Numbered from the stretch's first letter, positions 15,671 through 24,446 are shown. The stretch is DNA of 38,737 bases from Verrucomicrobiota bacterium (GCA_014584295.1 JACTNC010000049.1:1-38737), one strand, 5' to 3'. The notes: generated from the sequence alone by a model not told the origin. Numbers and translations: made by a program.

Positions 15671-15855
15671 CCTCGGGAAGTACATTCGGACGCAATTGCA
15701 CTTTGAGTGCGCGCCGGAGTCAGGCTGAATATTCAGGGGCCGGAGCCCCGCTGCAAAGAGGTGGAAAATATATTCCACCCGGTGACTCCAATTCGCAGCG
15801 GTCGTCGTAGTTTGGAAAAAAGAGAGTAAAGTTTTCCGCTTCGAAATCCGATTGA

Positions 15856-16728
15856 ATGTTCCTGCCGCGCATGGCTGCAAAATCCATATCCGACGCCCGG
15901 CTCGCTGCCGCCGCATCCAAACTTTCCGCGGCTCCGCGGGTTTTTCAACGCTTGAGCGCCGCCATGAAGGATCCCGACGTCAGTGTCGATGCGATCGTTT
16001 CGGTCGTGCGGCTCGATGCGGTCCTCAGCGCGCGGGTGCTGCGCATCAGCAACAGCGCCCAGTTTTCACGAGGCACCCACATCGAGAGCCTCGACGAGGC
16101 GATTGACCGCATCGGTCTCTATGAGGTCTACCGGCTCGTCGGTGCCGCGATGGCCTGCCAGCTCTACTCGGTTGGCCTTCCGGTTTACGGCGTCTCCTGC
16201 GAAGAACTCTGGGAAAACTCGGTCACCACCGCCGTTGCAATGGAAGCCATGGCCGCAGCCGCAGGCGACGACGGCAGCACCGGGTACACGCTGGGATTGC
16301 TTCGCCCCGTGGGTCGCCTGCTGCTTCAGGGTGTCGCCACGGAGGAGGGTTGCGCTGTCGGCAGCGGCGTACATCCGACGGCCGCGCTCGTCGCAGCGTG
16401 GGAGTTCAATACCTTTGGCACGACCAGCACCGAGGCCGTGGATCGGTTGTTCCACCTGTGGGGATTTTCGGAAAGTCTGATCGAACCGATACGCTACCAT
16501 TTCGCCCCGGCGGGCGACCCCAATCGCCTGCGCATAACGGCCCTCCTTCACGTCGCCTGCTGGATCACGCAGGAAATCGGAAAGGGACTCGCCATCGAAC
16601 GTCACGCCTGGGCGCTGAGCGACGATGTGCTTCTGCAGGCAGGGCTTACGCTCAAGGAAGCGCAGGCCCATATCGAACGCACAAAACGAATCTCCGAACG
16701 CCTCCAAGGCATGCTCCGCGCCGCATAA
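15856..16728 (+). CDS. HDOD domain protein
   Basis: A 290-residue HDOD protein. The domain runs from about residue 15 to 215, with the opening LAAAASKLSAAPRVFQRLSAAMKDP, the SVVRLDAVLSARVLRISNSA segment and a DEAIDRIGLYEVYRLV helix. These proteins resemble HD phosphohydrolases but lack the full metal site, and they act as signalling or output modules in bacterial regulation. No GGDEF, EAL or receiver domain is attached. The start may instead be the ATG at 15871 (MAAKSISD). It is convergent with purC across a repeat-rich gap. The 185 bp upstream contain only a small GGGGC/GCCCC hairpin and no clear promoter. Confidence 0.88.
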   Translation: MFLPRMAAKSISDARLAAAASKLSAAPRVFQRLSAAMKDPDVSVDAIVSVVRLDAVLSARVLRISNSAQFSRGTHIESLDEAIDRIGLYEVYRLVGAAMACQLYSVGLPVYGVSCEELWENSVTTAVAMEAMAAAAGDDGSTGYTLGLLRPVGRLLLQGVATEEGCAVGSGVHPTAALVAAWEFNTFGTTSTEAVDRLFHLWGFSESLIEPIRYHFAPAGDPNRLRITALLHVACWITQEIGKGLAIERHAWALSDDVLLQAGLTLKEAQAHIERTKRISERLQGMLRAA

Positions 16729-16740
16729 ACTCGAGCAGCC

Positions 16741-16920
16741 GATCCAGGTCACGACGACGCGTGCTCCTCCTGGTTGACCGCTGATCTCTGACTTCCGATC
16801 TCTGACCGCTGACCGCTGACTTCTGACTTCAGCACACAGCCGTCGATCCAGGTCACGACGAAGCGCGCCCCTCCCGTTTGACCGCTGACCTCCGACCGCC
16901 GACCTCTGACCTCCGATCTC
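16741..16920. repeat. Two-unit repeat with heptanucleotide tracts
   Basis: Two copies of a unit offset by exactly 104 bp. Each starts with a near-identical segment of about 35 bp (GATCCAGGTCACGACGA at 16741 and 16845), followed by an uninterrupted run of heptamers fitting YGAYYKC. The first run has eight heptamers (16775-16830) and the second six (16879-16920). The second run ends 3 bp before the purC stop. It lies in the gap between convergent genes, so it may reflect replication slippage, a terminator-like role or a dispersed family. It is not CRISPR, because there are no unique spacers. Confidence 0.9.
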
Positions 16921-16923
16921 CCC

Positions 16924-17835
16924 CTACCCCATCAGATTTCGCAGGGCGGCGAGGTATTTGTCGCGCGTGCGGCGGATCACATCCGCAGGCAATCGCGGCG
17001 CGGGCGGCTTCTGATCCCAGTTCACGCTCAACAGGTGGTCGCGCACAAACTGCTTGTCGTAGCTGGGCGGTGACTGATCAGGCGCATAGCTTTCCGCGGG
17101 CCAGTAACGCGAGGAGTCGGGCGTCAGCACTTCGTCGATCAGGACAAGTTTTCCGTGCGCATCCGTTCCGAATTCAAACTTCGTGTCTGCGAGGATCATT
17201 CCCGCCTTTTGCGCGCGATCATGTCCGCGACGGAAGAGCGCCAGACTCGTCGCCTTCACCAGTTCGTAGAGCTCAGCTCCGACGATTGATTCCCCCTGAG
17301 CGTCCGTGATCGGTTCATCGTGTTTCCCCTTCGGCGCTTTTGTTGTCGGCGTGAAAATCGGCTCAGGCAGCCGGTCCGCCTGACGCAACCCGGCCGGCAG
17401 CCGATGGCCGCAGACCATTCCTGTCTTCTGGTAGGCTGACCAGCCGCTGCCTGCGAGATAGCCCCGGACCACGCACTCGATTGCGAGCGGCTTCAGCTTG
17501 CGCACGACCATGCTGCGAAGCCGAAGGTCGCGGTCATGTATGCCCCGCCGGGTGAATTCCTGCGCCTGGTCCGGCAGCAGGTGATTTGGGATCAGATCGC
17601 TCGTCTGGCTGAACCACCACAGACTCAACTGCGTCAGCAGGATGCCCTTTCCCGGAATGCCATCGGGCAGGATGACATCGAAGGCGGAAAGACGGTCCGT
17701 CGCGACCAGCAGCAAGGCATCCCCCAGGTCATAGATTTCACGCACCTTGCCCGAACCGAGCAACGGGAACGGAAGCCCCTGGCAGGAAACGACAGCGACG
17801 GAAGGCAGCGACTCGGCGATTTCAGCGAACCTCAT
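16924..17835 (-). CDS. purC: SAICAR synthetase (purine biosynthesis)
   Basis: A 303-residue phosphoribosylaminoimidazole-succinocarboxamide synthase. It joins aspartate to CAIR using ATP in de novo purine synthesis. Landmarks are LGSGKVREIYDLGDALLLVATDR at the ATP site, SAFDVILPDGIPGKG, IECVVRGYLAGSGW, the FTPTTKAPKGKHDEPIT loop, ILADTKFEFG and LIDEVLTPDSSRYWP. Length and motif order are those of the longer eukaryote-like/bacterial form. The ATG at 17835 is the natural start. It is a stand-alone gene with no other pur gene nearby. Confidence 0.97.
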   Translation of the reverse strand: MRFAEIAESLPSVAVVSCQGLPFPLLGSGKVREIYDLGDALLLVATDRLSAFDVILPDGIPGKGILLTQLSLWWFSQTSDLIPNHLLPDQAQEFTRRGIHDRDLRLRSMVVRKLKPLAIECVVRGYLAGSGWSAYQKTGMVCGHRLPAGLRQADRLPEPIFTPTTKAPKGKHDEPITDAQGESIVGAELYELVKATSLALFRRGHDRAQKAGMILADTKFEFGTDAHGKLVLIDEVLTPDSSRYWPAESYAPDQSPPSYDKQFVRDHLLSVNWDQKPPAPRLPADVIRRTRDKYLAALRNLMG

Positions 17836-17957
17836 GCGAAACCAGACTGCCAGCGAATGCCGTCACAACGGAAGTGCGAACCACGGCAAACCACACATTT
17901 GCCGCCCCCCCGGGAATTGCCCCAAATTTGCGCCAATCGGGAATCTCAAAAAGGTAC

Positions 17958-17985
17958 TTGCACAAGAAGCCCGGGAACCTACCGT
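17958..17985 (+). promoter_or_regulatory. Possible promoter of tRNA-Glu
   Basis: TTGCAC (17958-17963) and TACCGT (17980-17985) are separated by 16 nt and lie 20 nt upstream of the tRNA 5' end. The -35 element is good and the -10 element weak. The position suits a tRNA promoter. Confidence 0.4.
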
Positions 17986-18005
17986 CCTGCCCCTTGTTCT
18001 TTTGC

Positions 18006-18082
18006 GTCCCCATCGTCTAGCCCGGTTAGGACACCACCCTTTCACGGTGAGAACCGGGGTTCGAATCCCCGTGGGGACGCCA
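18006..18082 (+). tRNA. tRNA-Glu(UUC)
   Basis: A 77-nt tRNA with acceptor stem GTCCCCA/TGGGGAC, discriminator G and encoded CCA. The anticodon loop CTTTCAC gives UUC. The T arm GGGG-TTCGAAT-CCCC is canonical. The outermost anticodon-stem pair is a C-A mismatch. It marks the left border of the accessory region that follows. Confidence 0.97.
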
Positions 18083-18089
18083 TCTTTCA

Positions 18090-18124
18090 AAACCCTGTAA
18101 CTCTAGCGAGTTACGGGGTTTTGT
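18090..18124 (+). terminator. Rho-independent terminator after tRNA-Glu
   Basis: A 14-bp stem (18090-18103 with 18108-18121) contains one G-T pair, has a 4-nt loop and runs straight into T residues. It begins 8 nt after the CCA end. The symmetric A and T flanks mean it could also work on the other strand. Confidence 0.85.
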
Positions 18125-18251
18125 ATTTCAAGCACCCGTGAAGTAAGAATGCTGGTAAGAATAAATTCGTCAACGTGCGTTGATGATTCGCGATGACGTG
18201 GAGCATAACTCACGGCCTCCTTGGCAGTCGAAGCAGCGCTCCGATTCGGCG

Positions 18252-18285
18252 AAAAAAATACCGCCCCGAGGTTGCCCCGGGGCGG
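18252..18285 (-). terminator. Terminator downstream of the radC-like gene
   Basis: On the minus strand an 8-bp GC stem (18261-18268 with 18278-18285) is followed by TATTTTTTT. It lies about 90 nt after the stop of the JAB-domain gene and is oriented to end its transcript. Confidence 0.8.
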
Positions 18286-18377
18286 CTGGCCCGTGTGGCA
18301 AAACCGTTGGCTGAAATAGGTCTGAGTCAACGCACGATCCGATTGCAGGATCGCAGGCGTTGACCGCCCAAAGGGCA

Positions 18378-18830
18378 TCACAAGATGCCCGCGGCGCGGA
18401 AGGAATAGTGGCCGACCTTCTGCGGATCGGCTTTCGCGTCACCGATGATGACGTGGTCGATGAGGTCGATGTCGATCACCTTGGCCGCCTCACGGAATTG
18501 CCGAGTGATTTGAACGTCGGCCGCACTGGGCGCCGGGTCGCCGGAGGGGTGGTTGTGGGCGACTACGAGGGCGGTGGCGCTGGCGAGGATGGCACCGCGG
18601 AATACCTCGCGGGGTGCGACCAATGTGGATGTAGCCGTGCCCAAGGTGACGAGATGTCGGCCGATGGGGTGATTTTTGCGGTCGAGATAGACGCAGTAGA
18701 ATGCCTCCTGCATCGGGCTCTCCTCGAATGCAGAACGGAGGTAGTCGGCAACCTTCTCCGGTCGGTCGAGACGGACCTCTTCGCCGAGAGAAATGAGGGA
18801 GTAAACGATCTTGGCTTCGTAAACGCGCAT
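18378..18830 (-). CDS. Short RadC/JAB-domain protein, mobile-element type
   Basis: A 150-residue protein made of the JAB/MPN domain only. The metal motif is AHNHPSGDPAPSAAD, matching HxHPSGxxxPSxxD, with an upstream FYCVYLDRKN strand and a final DHVIIGDAK segment. Chromosomal RadC also has an N-terminal helix-hairpin-helix region of about 80 residues that is absent here. Short forms are typical of plasmids, integrative elements and islands; their function is unresolved. The ATG at 18830 (MRVYEAKIVYSL) is taken as the start. It lies next to tRNA-Glu and upstream of repeat copy A, which supports membership of an integrated element. Confidence 0.85.
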   Translation of the reverse strand: MRVYEAKIVYSLISLGEEVRLDRPEKVADYLRSAFEESPMQEAFYCVYLDRKNHPIGRHLVTLGTATSTLVAPREVFRGAILASATALVVAHNHPSGDPAPSAADVQITRQFREAAKVIDIDLIDHVIIGDAKADPQKVGHYSFRAAGIL

Positions 18831-18941
18831 GGTGAGCGCTCGCGCGAGCCGCGTTTCCCTTTCTCGACATGGTGTCGAGTGATCGCGGGTGCTGCCCGGT
18901 TGAGCGCCCGCTCGGGATGGGCGAAAGTCAAAGCGCTGGGT

Positions 18942-19093
18942 GGAGCGCCGAGGCGGTGTCCCGCGCAGCGGGACCAATCGAGGGGGAAGCGGAACGTTTG
19001 CGCGGGGTGGAGGCCGCAGGCACGACCTTGACCGCCCATAGAATGGGGCGCTACCGGACGGGGCAGGGCTAAAAGAATTCGAGCGAAGCGAGC
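18942..19093. repeat. Flanking direct repeat, copy A
   Basis: About 150 bp that aligns in the same orientation with 24447-24565. Shared blocks include GAGCGCCGAGGCGG-like and TTTGCGCG segments, ACCTTGACYGCCCATA, GGACGGGGCAG and the terminal GAATTCGAGCGAAGCGAGC. Copy A carries about 33 bp of extra sequence in indels. It lies between the JAB-domain gene and the ars operon, so the two copies bracket the operon. The end motif CGAGCGAAGCGAGC reads identically in both directions on one strand (a mirror repeat). Confidence 0.8.
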
Positions 19094-19142
19094 ATCATGC
19101 TCAGACAATCAATGCTTTCAGCTTCGGTGTGCACCGTCGCCC

Positions 19143-19580
19143 CTATTTTAACACCGCACCTTCTTTCAATCCTGCGGCATAGGCGCCGAAAACCAGCGAG
19201 ATCTGATCCCTCGTGCGGCGAAACGCCGCCATGATTTCCCCCTCGGTGCCTTTCGCGTGATGCGGATCATCAAAGCCCCAGTGGTGCCGGTTGACCTGGC
19301 CCGGAAACATGGGGCACGCCTGATCCGCGTTGCCGCAAACCGTGATCACGGTGTCTATCTTCTTATCAAGAAACTCGCTCATCGATTTCGAGCGATGACC
19401 AGAGATGTCGATGCCGATTTCTTTCAGCACCTGCACGGCACGGGCATTGAGGTGGCCGGCGGGTTTCGAGCCGGCGCTGACAACGTCGATCAGGTCGCCG
19501 GCGGCGGCGCGAAGGAGGCCTTCGGCCATCTGACTGCGGCAGGAGTTTCCGGTGCAAAGGATGAGAACGGTCGGTTTCAT
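19143..19580 (-). CDS. arsC: Arsenate reductase, LMW-PTP (thioredoxin-type)
   Basis: A 145-residue low-molecular-weight phosphatase-fold arsenate reductase. The P-loop is [13 protein letters not shown], with the nucleophile Cys at about residue 10. The resolving pair sits in [11 protein letters not shown], spaced as in thioredoxin-coupled ArsC enzymes. It reduces arsenate to arsenite in the cytoplasm, supplying substrate to Acr3 encoded 30 bp upstream. It is the last gene of the minus-strand ars operon. The ATG at 19580 fits the family start ([13 protein letters not shown]). Confidence 0.95.
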   Translation of the reverse strand: MKPTVLILCTGNSCRSQMAEGLLRAAAGDLIDVVSAGSKPAGHLNARAVQVLKEIGIDISGHRSKSMSEFLDKKIDTVITVCGNADQACPMFPGQVNRHHWGFDDPHHAKGTEGEIMAAFRRTRDQISLVFGAYAAGLKEGAVLK

Positions 19581-19610
19581 GAAGAGGAAAGCCTCTGGGG
19601 CAGGTGGACG

Positions 19611-20666
19611 CTACGCCGCGTCGGGATAAAAGCGTCGCTTGAACCAGAACGCGACGTGGACGAGCCCGATCAGGGCCGGGACTTCGATGAGCGGCCCGAC
19701 CACAGCGGCGAACGCCACGCCCGACTTCAGCCCGAAAACCGCGATGGCAACAGCGATGGCGAGTTCGAAGTTGTTGCCGGCCGACGTGAAGGCCAGCGAA
19801 GCGGAACGCGGGTAGTCCGCACCCAGACGCTTCGCCATGAAGAAACTCACGATGAACATGACGGCGAAGTAGAGCCCCAGTGGCAGCGCGATGCGCAGCA
19901 CGTCCAAGGGCAACTGCACGATCGTGTCGCCTTTGAAGGTGAACATCACGACAATCGTGAAAAGCAGCGCAGTGAGGGTGAGCGGGGAAATGCGCGGGAT
20001 GAATTTCGTTTCATACCACTCCTCACCTTTAAGCGGCACGAGAATGACCCGGCTGAGCACGCCTGCAGCGAACGGAATTCCGAGGTAGATCATGACGCTC
20101 CAGAAGATGTCGTTCATCGCGACCTTCACGACGGTGCCCTGCAGCCCGAAATACGGCGGCAGCACCGTGATGAACAGCCACGCGTAAAAACTATAGAACA
20201 GAATCTGGGCAATGCTGTTGAGCGCCACGAGCCCGGCGGCATATTCACGGCTGCCTTTCGCGAGTTCGTTCCAGACCAGCACCATGGCGATGCAGCGGGC
20301 GATGCCGACCAGGATCAGGCCGACCATGTAGTCGGGGTGGTCGCGCAACAGCAGGATAGCGAGGACGAACATGAGCACCGGCCCCACGATCCAGTTCTGC
20401 ACCAGCGAGAGTGTGAGAATGCGGGTGCTCGCAAACACCTTCGGGAGCTGCGAATACTTCACCTTCGCGAGCGGCGGATACATCATCAGGATCAGGCCGA
20501 TGGCGATAGGCAGGTTCGTTGTGCCCACCGTCAACGGCGCAAAAAGAGCCTCCGGGTCGGCGAGCACGAAATGTCCTAGCGCGACGCCCACGCCCATGGC
20601 CGCGAAGATCCAGACCGTGAGGTAACGGTCCAGAAAGGACATGTTCTTGGCTACGTTGTCAGACAT
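19611..20666 (-). CDS. acr3: ACR3-family arsenite efflux permease
   Basis: A 351-residue, roughly ten-helix membrane transporter. The family marks are [20 protein letters not shown], with the essential cysteine of helix 4, and [18 protein letters not shown], with the conserved glutamate. It exports arsenite as an antiporter. The ATG at 20666 ([16 protein letters not shown]) is chosen because an upstream in-frame start at 20729 would overlap the previous gene. The gap to that gene is 17 bp, consistent with one transcript. Confidence 0.95.
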   Translation of the reverse strand: MSDNVAKNMSFLDRYLTVWIFAAMGVGVALGHFVLADPEALFAPLTVGTTNLPIAIGLILMMYPPLAKVKYSQLPKVFASTRILTLSLVQNWIVGPVLMFVLAILLLRDHPDYMVGLILVGIARCIAMVLVWNELAKGSREYAAGLVALNSIAQILFYSFYAWLFITVLPPYFGLQGTVVKVAMNDIFWSVMIYLGIPFAAGVLSRVILVPLKGEEWYETKFIPRISPLTLTALLFTIVVMFTFKGDTIVQLPLDVLRIALPLGLYFAVMFIVSFFMAKRLGADYPRSASLAFTSAGNNFELAIAVAIAVFGLKSGVAFAAVVGPLIEVPALIGLVHVAFWFKRRFYPDAA

Positions 20667-20683
20667 GGGCGAACGGGGGGCGG

Positions 20684-21193
20684 TCAGCAGCAGGACGCCT
20701 TGGCGGTGCCACCGGTCGGCGGCAGACAAAGTTCCTTCGCAAGACAGTCGGTGTGCTTGGAGCCCAGTTGGATCACGAATCGATCCGCTTCCTGGGTGAT
20801 GGCGGCCACGGTGAGTTGAACCACGTTGCAGGTCTCGTATTCTAGTTCCACGGCTAGGTCCTCGCCGCGCAACACCGGGACCGCATGCTCAAAGGCTTTC
20901 AGCAGCTTTCCGGCGGTGATGCGGTGGTCGGTGTCCTCGCCGACCCACGTTTGAAGGAGACAGGTGATCGTCTGCCGCAGGGTGCCGCCGCAATCAACGA
21001 AGTCGCGCTGCACGCGCCCGACCTCCGTGACATGAAAATGGGCCTCGAGGGGTTCACCGTCGGTCCACACCACGGTGAGCGGAAGAGCCGGCGCAGCGGA
21101 CAACGCGGCCTTGAGTTGGGAGATCAGCAAGCCCGGGACAGTCGGGCGCTCGGTGGAGCAGGAGCAGGCGGAGGGAGATTGATCGGAGGACAT
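20684..21193 (-). CDS. DUF6428-like ars operon protein
   Basis: A 169-residue soluble protein between arsJ and acr3. I relate it to the DUF6428 proteins often seen in ars operons; this is recollection of the family, not a search result. Visible features are an N-terminal SACSCSTE cysteine pair, a core [21 protein letters not shown], then [18 protein letters not shown] and a C-terminal KASCC. The many cysteines and the HFHVTEVG strand suggest metalloid or metal handling, but the function is unknown. There is no signal peptide. The gap to arsJ is 19 bp. Confidence 0.75.
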   Translation of the reverse strand: MSSDQSPSACSCSTERPTVPGLLISQLKAALSAAPALPLTVVWTDGEPLEAHFHVTEVGRVQRDFVDCGGTLRQTITCLLQTWVGEDTDHRITAGKLLKAFEHAVPVLRGEDLAVELEYETCNVVQLTVAAITQEADRFVIQLGSKHTDCLAKELCLPPTGGTAKASCC

Positions 21194-21212
21194 GGGTAAG
21201 GGTTAGGATGCG

Positions 21213-22451
21213 TTACTCGCCGTCGGCCTTGATCGTGGCATGGGCCAGCTTTTCTGCGTGCAAGGCGTCGCGGGGAAGCTTGAGCGCGACGACCGCTGCG
21301 GCGACCGCAAAGACGAAGGCACCCCAGAGGCACCCGGCGAGTTCGGCAAACTGGTAGAGCAAACCGGACAGCAGACAACCGACCAGTCGTCCGCCGGCAT
21401 TGGCCATGTAGTAAAAGCCGACGTTGAGCGCGACTTTGTCGCCATCGGTGTAGTCGAGGATTAGGTAGGAATGCACCGCTGAATTGAGCGCGAAGATCGC
21501 GCCGAAGAGCGCAAGCCCGCCGATGATGACCGTGGCCGGCGGGAGCCCGACGAGGAGCCCGAGGGGGATCGCTGCGGAAATAGCGGCGAGGGCAAAGGCA
21601 ATGGCCGTGGCCGTGCCGCCCGCCGGGGCGCGACCACGCAGGATGGCCGGAGCCGCTCCCTGGACGATGCCATAGCCGATCACCCAGAAGGCCATGAACG
21701 CGCCCACCTGGGCGAAGCTCCAGCCGAGCACGCCGCGCAGGAAGACGGGCACACCGACGACGAACCAAATGTCCCGCGCCCCGAAGAGAAAGAACCGCGC
21801 CACACAGAGCACGTTGATCTCCCGACTCTTTGAGAGCAGGTCTCTCCAACCGGCCTTGGCTTTGGCCTTGCCGATTTCGCGCGGGAGCGACGCCCACGAG
21901 CCGAGCCAGACGAGCGCGAGCGCGCCGGCCATGATCCAGAGCGCGCCGGAAAAGCCGGCGGTCGCCAGCAGGAAGCTGCCGACAAAAAAACCAGCTCCCT
22001 TCAGTGCATTCTTCGAGCCGGTCAGCACGGCCACCCACTTGAACAAGGTTCCTTTCGCGTCGGCGGGAACCAGCACCTTGATCGCGCTCTTGGAACTCAT
22101 CTTCGTCAGGTCCTTCGCGATGCCGGAGAGGGCCTGCGAAATCATGACCCATGTCACCGAAGCCAGTTCGGACCACGCCGGGTTCAACAGTGCCAGCATG
22201 CCGAGGGCCACCACCTGCAACGCCAAGCCGGACACGAGCGTGACGCGCAATCCCATCCGCGAGGCGATCCACCCGCCGAGCAGGTTGGTGACGATGCCGA
22301 AGAACTCATAGAGTAGAAACAGGAACGCCAGCGTCACCGGCGCGTAGCCGAGATTGAAGAAATGCAGCAGCACCAGCATCCGCAGGGCACCATCCGTGAG
22401 CGTGAAGCCCCAGTAGGCGCCAGTGACGAGGATGTAGTTGCGCAGATTCAC
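21213..22451 (-). CDS. arsJ: ArsJ organoarsenical efflux MFS transporter
   Basis: A 412-residue major-facilitator protein with about twelve hydrophobic segments. It opens NLRNYILVTGAYWGFTLTDGALRMLVLLHF, characteristic of ArsJ, and later shows SGIAKDLTKMSSKSAIK and YYMANAGGRLVG. ArsJ exports 1-arseno-3-phosphoglycerate, the unstable product formed when GAPDH uses arsenate in place of phosphate; outside the cell it decays to arsenate. The partner GAPDH gene lies 10 bp upstream, the usual arrangement. The start codon is GTG at 22451. Confidence 0.94.
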   Translation of the reverse strand: MNLRNYILVTGAYWGFTLTDGALRMLVLLHFFNLGYAPVTLAFLFLLYEFFGIVTNLLGGWIASRMGLRVTLVSGLALQVVALGMLALLNPAWSELASVTWVMISQALSGIAKDLTKMSSKSAIKVLVPADAKGTLFKWVAVLTGSKNALKGAGFFVGSFLLATAGFSGALWIMAGALALVWLGSWASLPREIGKAKAKAGWRDLLSKSREINVLCVARFFLFGARDIWFVVGVPVFLRGVLGWSFAQVGAFMAFWVIGYGIVQGAAPAILRGRAPAGGTATAIAFALAAISAAIPLGLLVGLPPATVIIGGLALFGAIFALNSAVHSYLILDYTDGDKVALNVGFYYMANAGGRLVGCLLSGLLYQFAELAGCLWGAFVFAVAAAVVALKLPRDALHAEKLAHATIKADGE

Positions 22452-22461
22452 GCTGCGCTGA

Positions 22462-23481
22462 TCAGAGGGAGTTGCCCACCTTGCGGGTCAGCTCGGCCAT
22501 GCGATTCGAATAACCCCACTCGTTGTCATACCATGCATAGATTTTCACCAAACGCTTGTTTACGACCATCGTGGAAAGGGAATCAATGGTGGCGGACGCG
22601 GGGTTGCCCTTGAAGTCGATGGAGACGAGCGGGCGCGCCTCGTAGGCAAGGATGCCCTTGAGCGGGGCGGTCTCGGCGGCGGTCTTGAGCAGCGAGTTGA
22701 TCTCCTCGATGGAGGTGTCCCGCTTCACTTGAAACACGCAATCGGTAAGTGAGCCAGTGAGCAGCGGCACGCGAACCGCGTGGCCGTTCAATTTGCCAAG
22801 CAGCTCCGGGTAAATGAGGCCGATGGCAGTGGCGCTGCCCGTGGTGGTGGGTATCAGCGACAGGCCGGCGGCGCGTGCTCGACGCAGGTCCTTGTGCGGG
22901 GCGTCTATGATCGTCTGGGTGTTCGTGGCGTCATGCACCGTCGTGATGGCGCCGTGCTCGATGCCGATGCCCTCGTGGATCACCTTTACCACCGGCGCAA
23001 GGCAGTTGGTCGTGCACGACGCGTTCGTTAGCAGACGATGTTTGGCCGGTTCGTAAAGCTGGTCGTTCACGCCCATTACGATGTTGAGGGCGTCCCCGCC
23101 TTTCACCGGGGCGGCCACGATGACCTTCTTCACGCCCTTCTCAAAATACGGGGCGAGTTGCTCCTGGGTGCGAAACTTCCCGCTGCACTCGAGCACGATG
23201 TCCACGCCATGCGCGGCCCAGTCCACGTCGCCCAGCTTAGCATGCTCGGTGAAGGCGATACGCCGGTCGCCGACCCGGATGGTGTCCTTGCCCTCTGCAC
23301 TGGCTTCCTGCGACCAGCGGCCCTGAACGGAATCGAAGGTCAGGAGGTGCGCGGCGCATTCGGCCCCGCCCTTCGGATCGTTGATGACGACCCAGTCGAA
23401 CTCGGGCCAATTCCAAGCAGCGCGATAAGTGAGGCGGCCGATCCGGCCGAAACCGTTGATACCGATACGAACTTTCTTCAT
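22462..23481 (-). CDS. ArsJ-associated glyceraldehyde-3-phosphate dehydrogenase
   Basis: A 339-residue GAPDH. The NAD-binding [17 protein letters not shown], the catalytic [10 protein letters not shown] cysteine, the [10 protein letters not shown] histidine region and the final [12 protein letters not shown] are present. Compared with glycolytic enzymes, the HDATNTQ and [23 protein letters not shown] stretches differ, as is usual for the ars-linked paralogue. It makes 1-arseno-3-phosphoglycerate for export by ArsJ. The ATG at 23481 begins MKKVRIG; the upstream extension in the frame overlaps the reductase gene and is not coding. Housekeeping glycolysis is the alternative, but the context argues against it. 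Confidence 0.94.
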   Translation of the reverse strand: MKKVRIGINGFGRIGRLTYRAAWNWPEFDWVVINDPKGGAECAAHLLTFDSVQGRWSQEASAEGKDTIRVGDRRIAFTEHAKLGDVDWAAHGVDIVLECSGKFRTQEQLAPYFEKGVKKVIVAAPVKGGDALNIVMGVNDQLYEPAKHRLLTNASCTTNCLAPVVKVIHEGIGIEHGAITTVHDATNTQTIIDAPHKDLRRARAAGLSLIPTTTGSATAIGLIYPELLGKLNGHAVRVPLLTGSLTDCVFQVKRDTSIEEINSLLKTAAETAPLKGILAYEARPLVSIDFKGNPASATIDSLSTMVVNKRLVKIYAWYDNEWGYSNRMAELTRKVGNSL

Positions 23482-23494
23482 AGGAGAAAAAGAA

Positions 23495-24007
23495 TCAGGA
23501 GCCAATGGGCGACGTAACCGAGCCGGGTTGGGTGAACTGGTTGCCGATGTCGCGCACAGTCCACTCATCAAGCTGTTCGTCACGGAAGGCGCAGAAAATA
23601 TTGATCCGCGCTGAAATCTGGCTGGCGACGTCCAGAAACGCTTTGCGCTTGGTCCGGTCATCCCCCTCGACTGCCGCCGGATCGGGCGAACCCCAATGCG
23701 CGAGGATCGGCTGGCCGGGCCAAATCGGACAGGTCTCCTTGGCGCGGTCACACACCGTGATTACGAAATCGAATTTCACGCCCTGATACTCGTCCCATGA
23801 TTTGCTGCGCGCGCGGCTCGTGTCGATGTGGTGCTGCTGGAGAACCTCGACGGCGTAGGGGTTGACGGCCCCGGCAGGATGCGAGCCGGCGCTGTAGCTT
23901 TCAAAGCGGCCTTGGCCGCGCTGGCGGAGGATATGCTCCGCCACGATGCTGCGGGCGGAATTGCCCGTGCAGAGGAACAGGACTTTGTAGGGAGCTTTGG
24001 TGCTCAT
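23495..24007 (-). CDS. LMW-PTP arsenate reductase, second copy
   Basis: A 170-residue phosphatase-fold protein. The P-loop is [13 protein letters not shown], with the nucleophile Cys kept but the second P-loop cysteine replaced by alanine. [15 protein letters not shown] carries the distal cysteine pair. It is longer than the other reductase, with an extra C-terminal stretch after [12 protein letters not shown]. Together with arsC at 19143 the operon has two diverged reductases. Its ATG overlaps the arsR stop (ATGA), indicating translational coupling. It may have a different reductant or act as a phosphatase. Confidence 0.88.
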   Translation of the reverse strand: MSTKAPYKVLFLCTGNSARSIVAEHILRQRGQGRFESYSAGSHPAGAVNPYAVEVLQQHHIDTSRARSKSWDEYQGVKFDFVITVCDRAKETCPIWPGQPILAHWGSPDPAAVEGDDRTKRKAFLDVASQISARINIFCAFRDEQLDEWTVRDIGNQFTQPGSVTSPIGS

Positions 24008-24390
24008 GTGACTTTGAACATGATGGGTTGGGGTTTGGCGCAGCACGCCGGGGCGTCCCCGTCGAGATTGCAGCGCAGCGAATTCAATTTCTCGGAATCA
24101 CGCCGGAAGACTTTGTCCTCGGCCGCACAGTCTTGCAGACAAGCAAGATTGGACTCCAATGCCTTTGTCCGCTTTGCGACGAGGCTGTAGATGCGCCAGT
24201 TGCCCTCGCGACGGGCATTGACCATGCCATGCGCCTTCAAGTAACCAAGGTGCTTGGAAATCTTCACCTGTGGCTCATTGAGGATCTCTTGGATGTGACA
24301 TACGCACAGCGGCCCCGCGCAAAGCAGGTTTAGTATTCGAAGCCGTGTCTGGTCGCACAGGCACTCATAGATGGTCACCAGATTGTTCAT
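24004..24390 (-). CDS. arsR: ArsR-type arsenic-responsive repressor
   Basis: A 128-residue winged-helix repressor of the ArsR/SmtB family. The DNA-binding region contains PLCVCHIQEILNEPQVKISKHLGYLKAHGMV. The PLCVCH cysteine pair corresponds to the ELCVCD arsenite-sensing motif. Additional cysteines near the C-terminus (CNLDGDAPACCAKP) could extend the sensor site. It is the first gene of the minus-strand operon and so is likely autoregulated, with arsenite releasing it from the operator. The ATG at 24390 is preferred to an in-frame TTG at 24426. Confidence 0.93.
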   Translation of the reverse strand: MNNLVTIYECLCDQTRLRILNLLCAGPLCVCHIQEILNEPQVKISKHLGYLKAHGMVNARREGNWRIYSLVAKRTKALESNLACLQDCAAEDKVFRRDSEKLNSLRCNLDGDAPACCAKPQPIMFKVT

Positions 24391-24414
24391 GGCCAATTCA
24401 TATGCGGCCCAAGG

Positions 24415-24436
24415 AATATGCGGCAAGCGGTATATT
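24415..24436 (-). promoter_or_regulatory. Candidate ArsR operator
   Basis: Arms AATAT (24415-24419) and ATATT (24432-24436) form an inverted repeat with a 12-bp spacer, 25 bp upstream of the arsR start. AT-rich dyads in this position are usual for ArsR operators. The arms are short and no strong -35/-10 pair accompanies them. Confidence 0.25.
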
Positions 24437-24446
24437 GTTACGTTTT

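Noticed and set aside
16741..16920. CRISPR array
   Set aside because: The repeats are contiguous heptamers and one 104-bp tandem duplication, without regularly spaced unique spacers or cas genes.
18103..18381. Protein-coding frames between the tRNA-Glu terminator and the JAB-domain gene
   Set aside because: They run through two terminator hairpins, lack starts with ribosome sites, and have no recognisable protein character.
19257..20579. Plus-strand open frame of 440 codons opposite arsC and acr3
   Set aside because: The opposite strand encodes two unmistakable ars genes. This frame is Arg/His/Glu-rich with no motifs.
22462..23481. Housekeeping glycolytic gapA
   Set aside because: It is embedded in the ars operon 10 bp before arsJ, with the sequence differences usual for the arsenate-linked paralogue.
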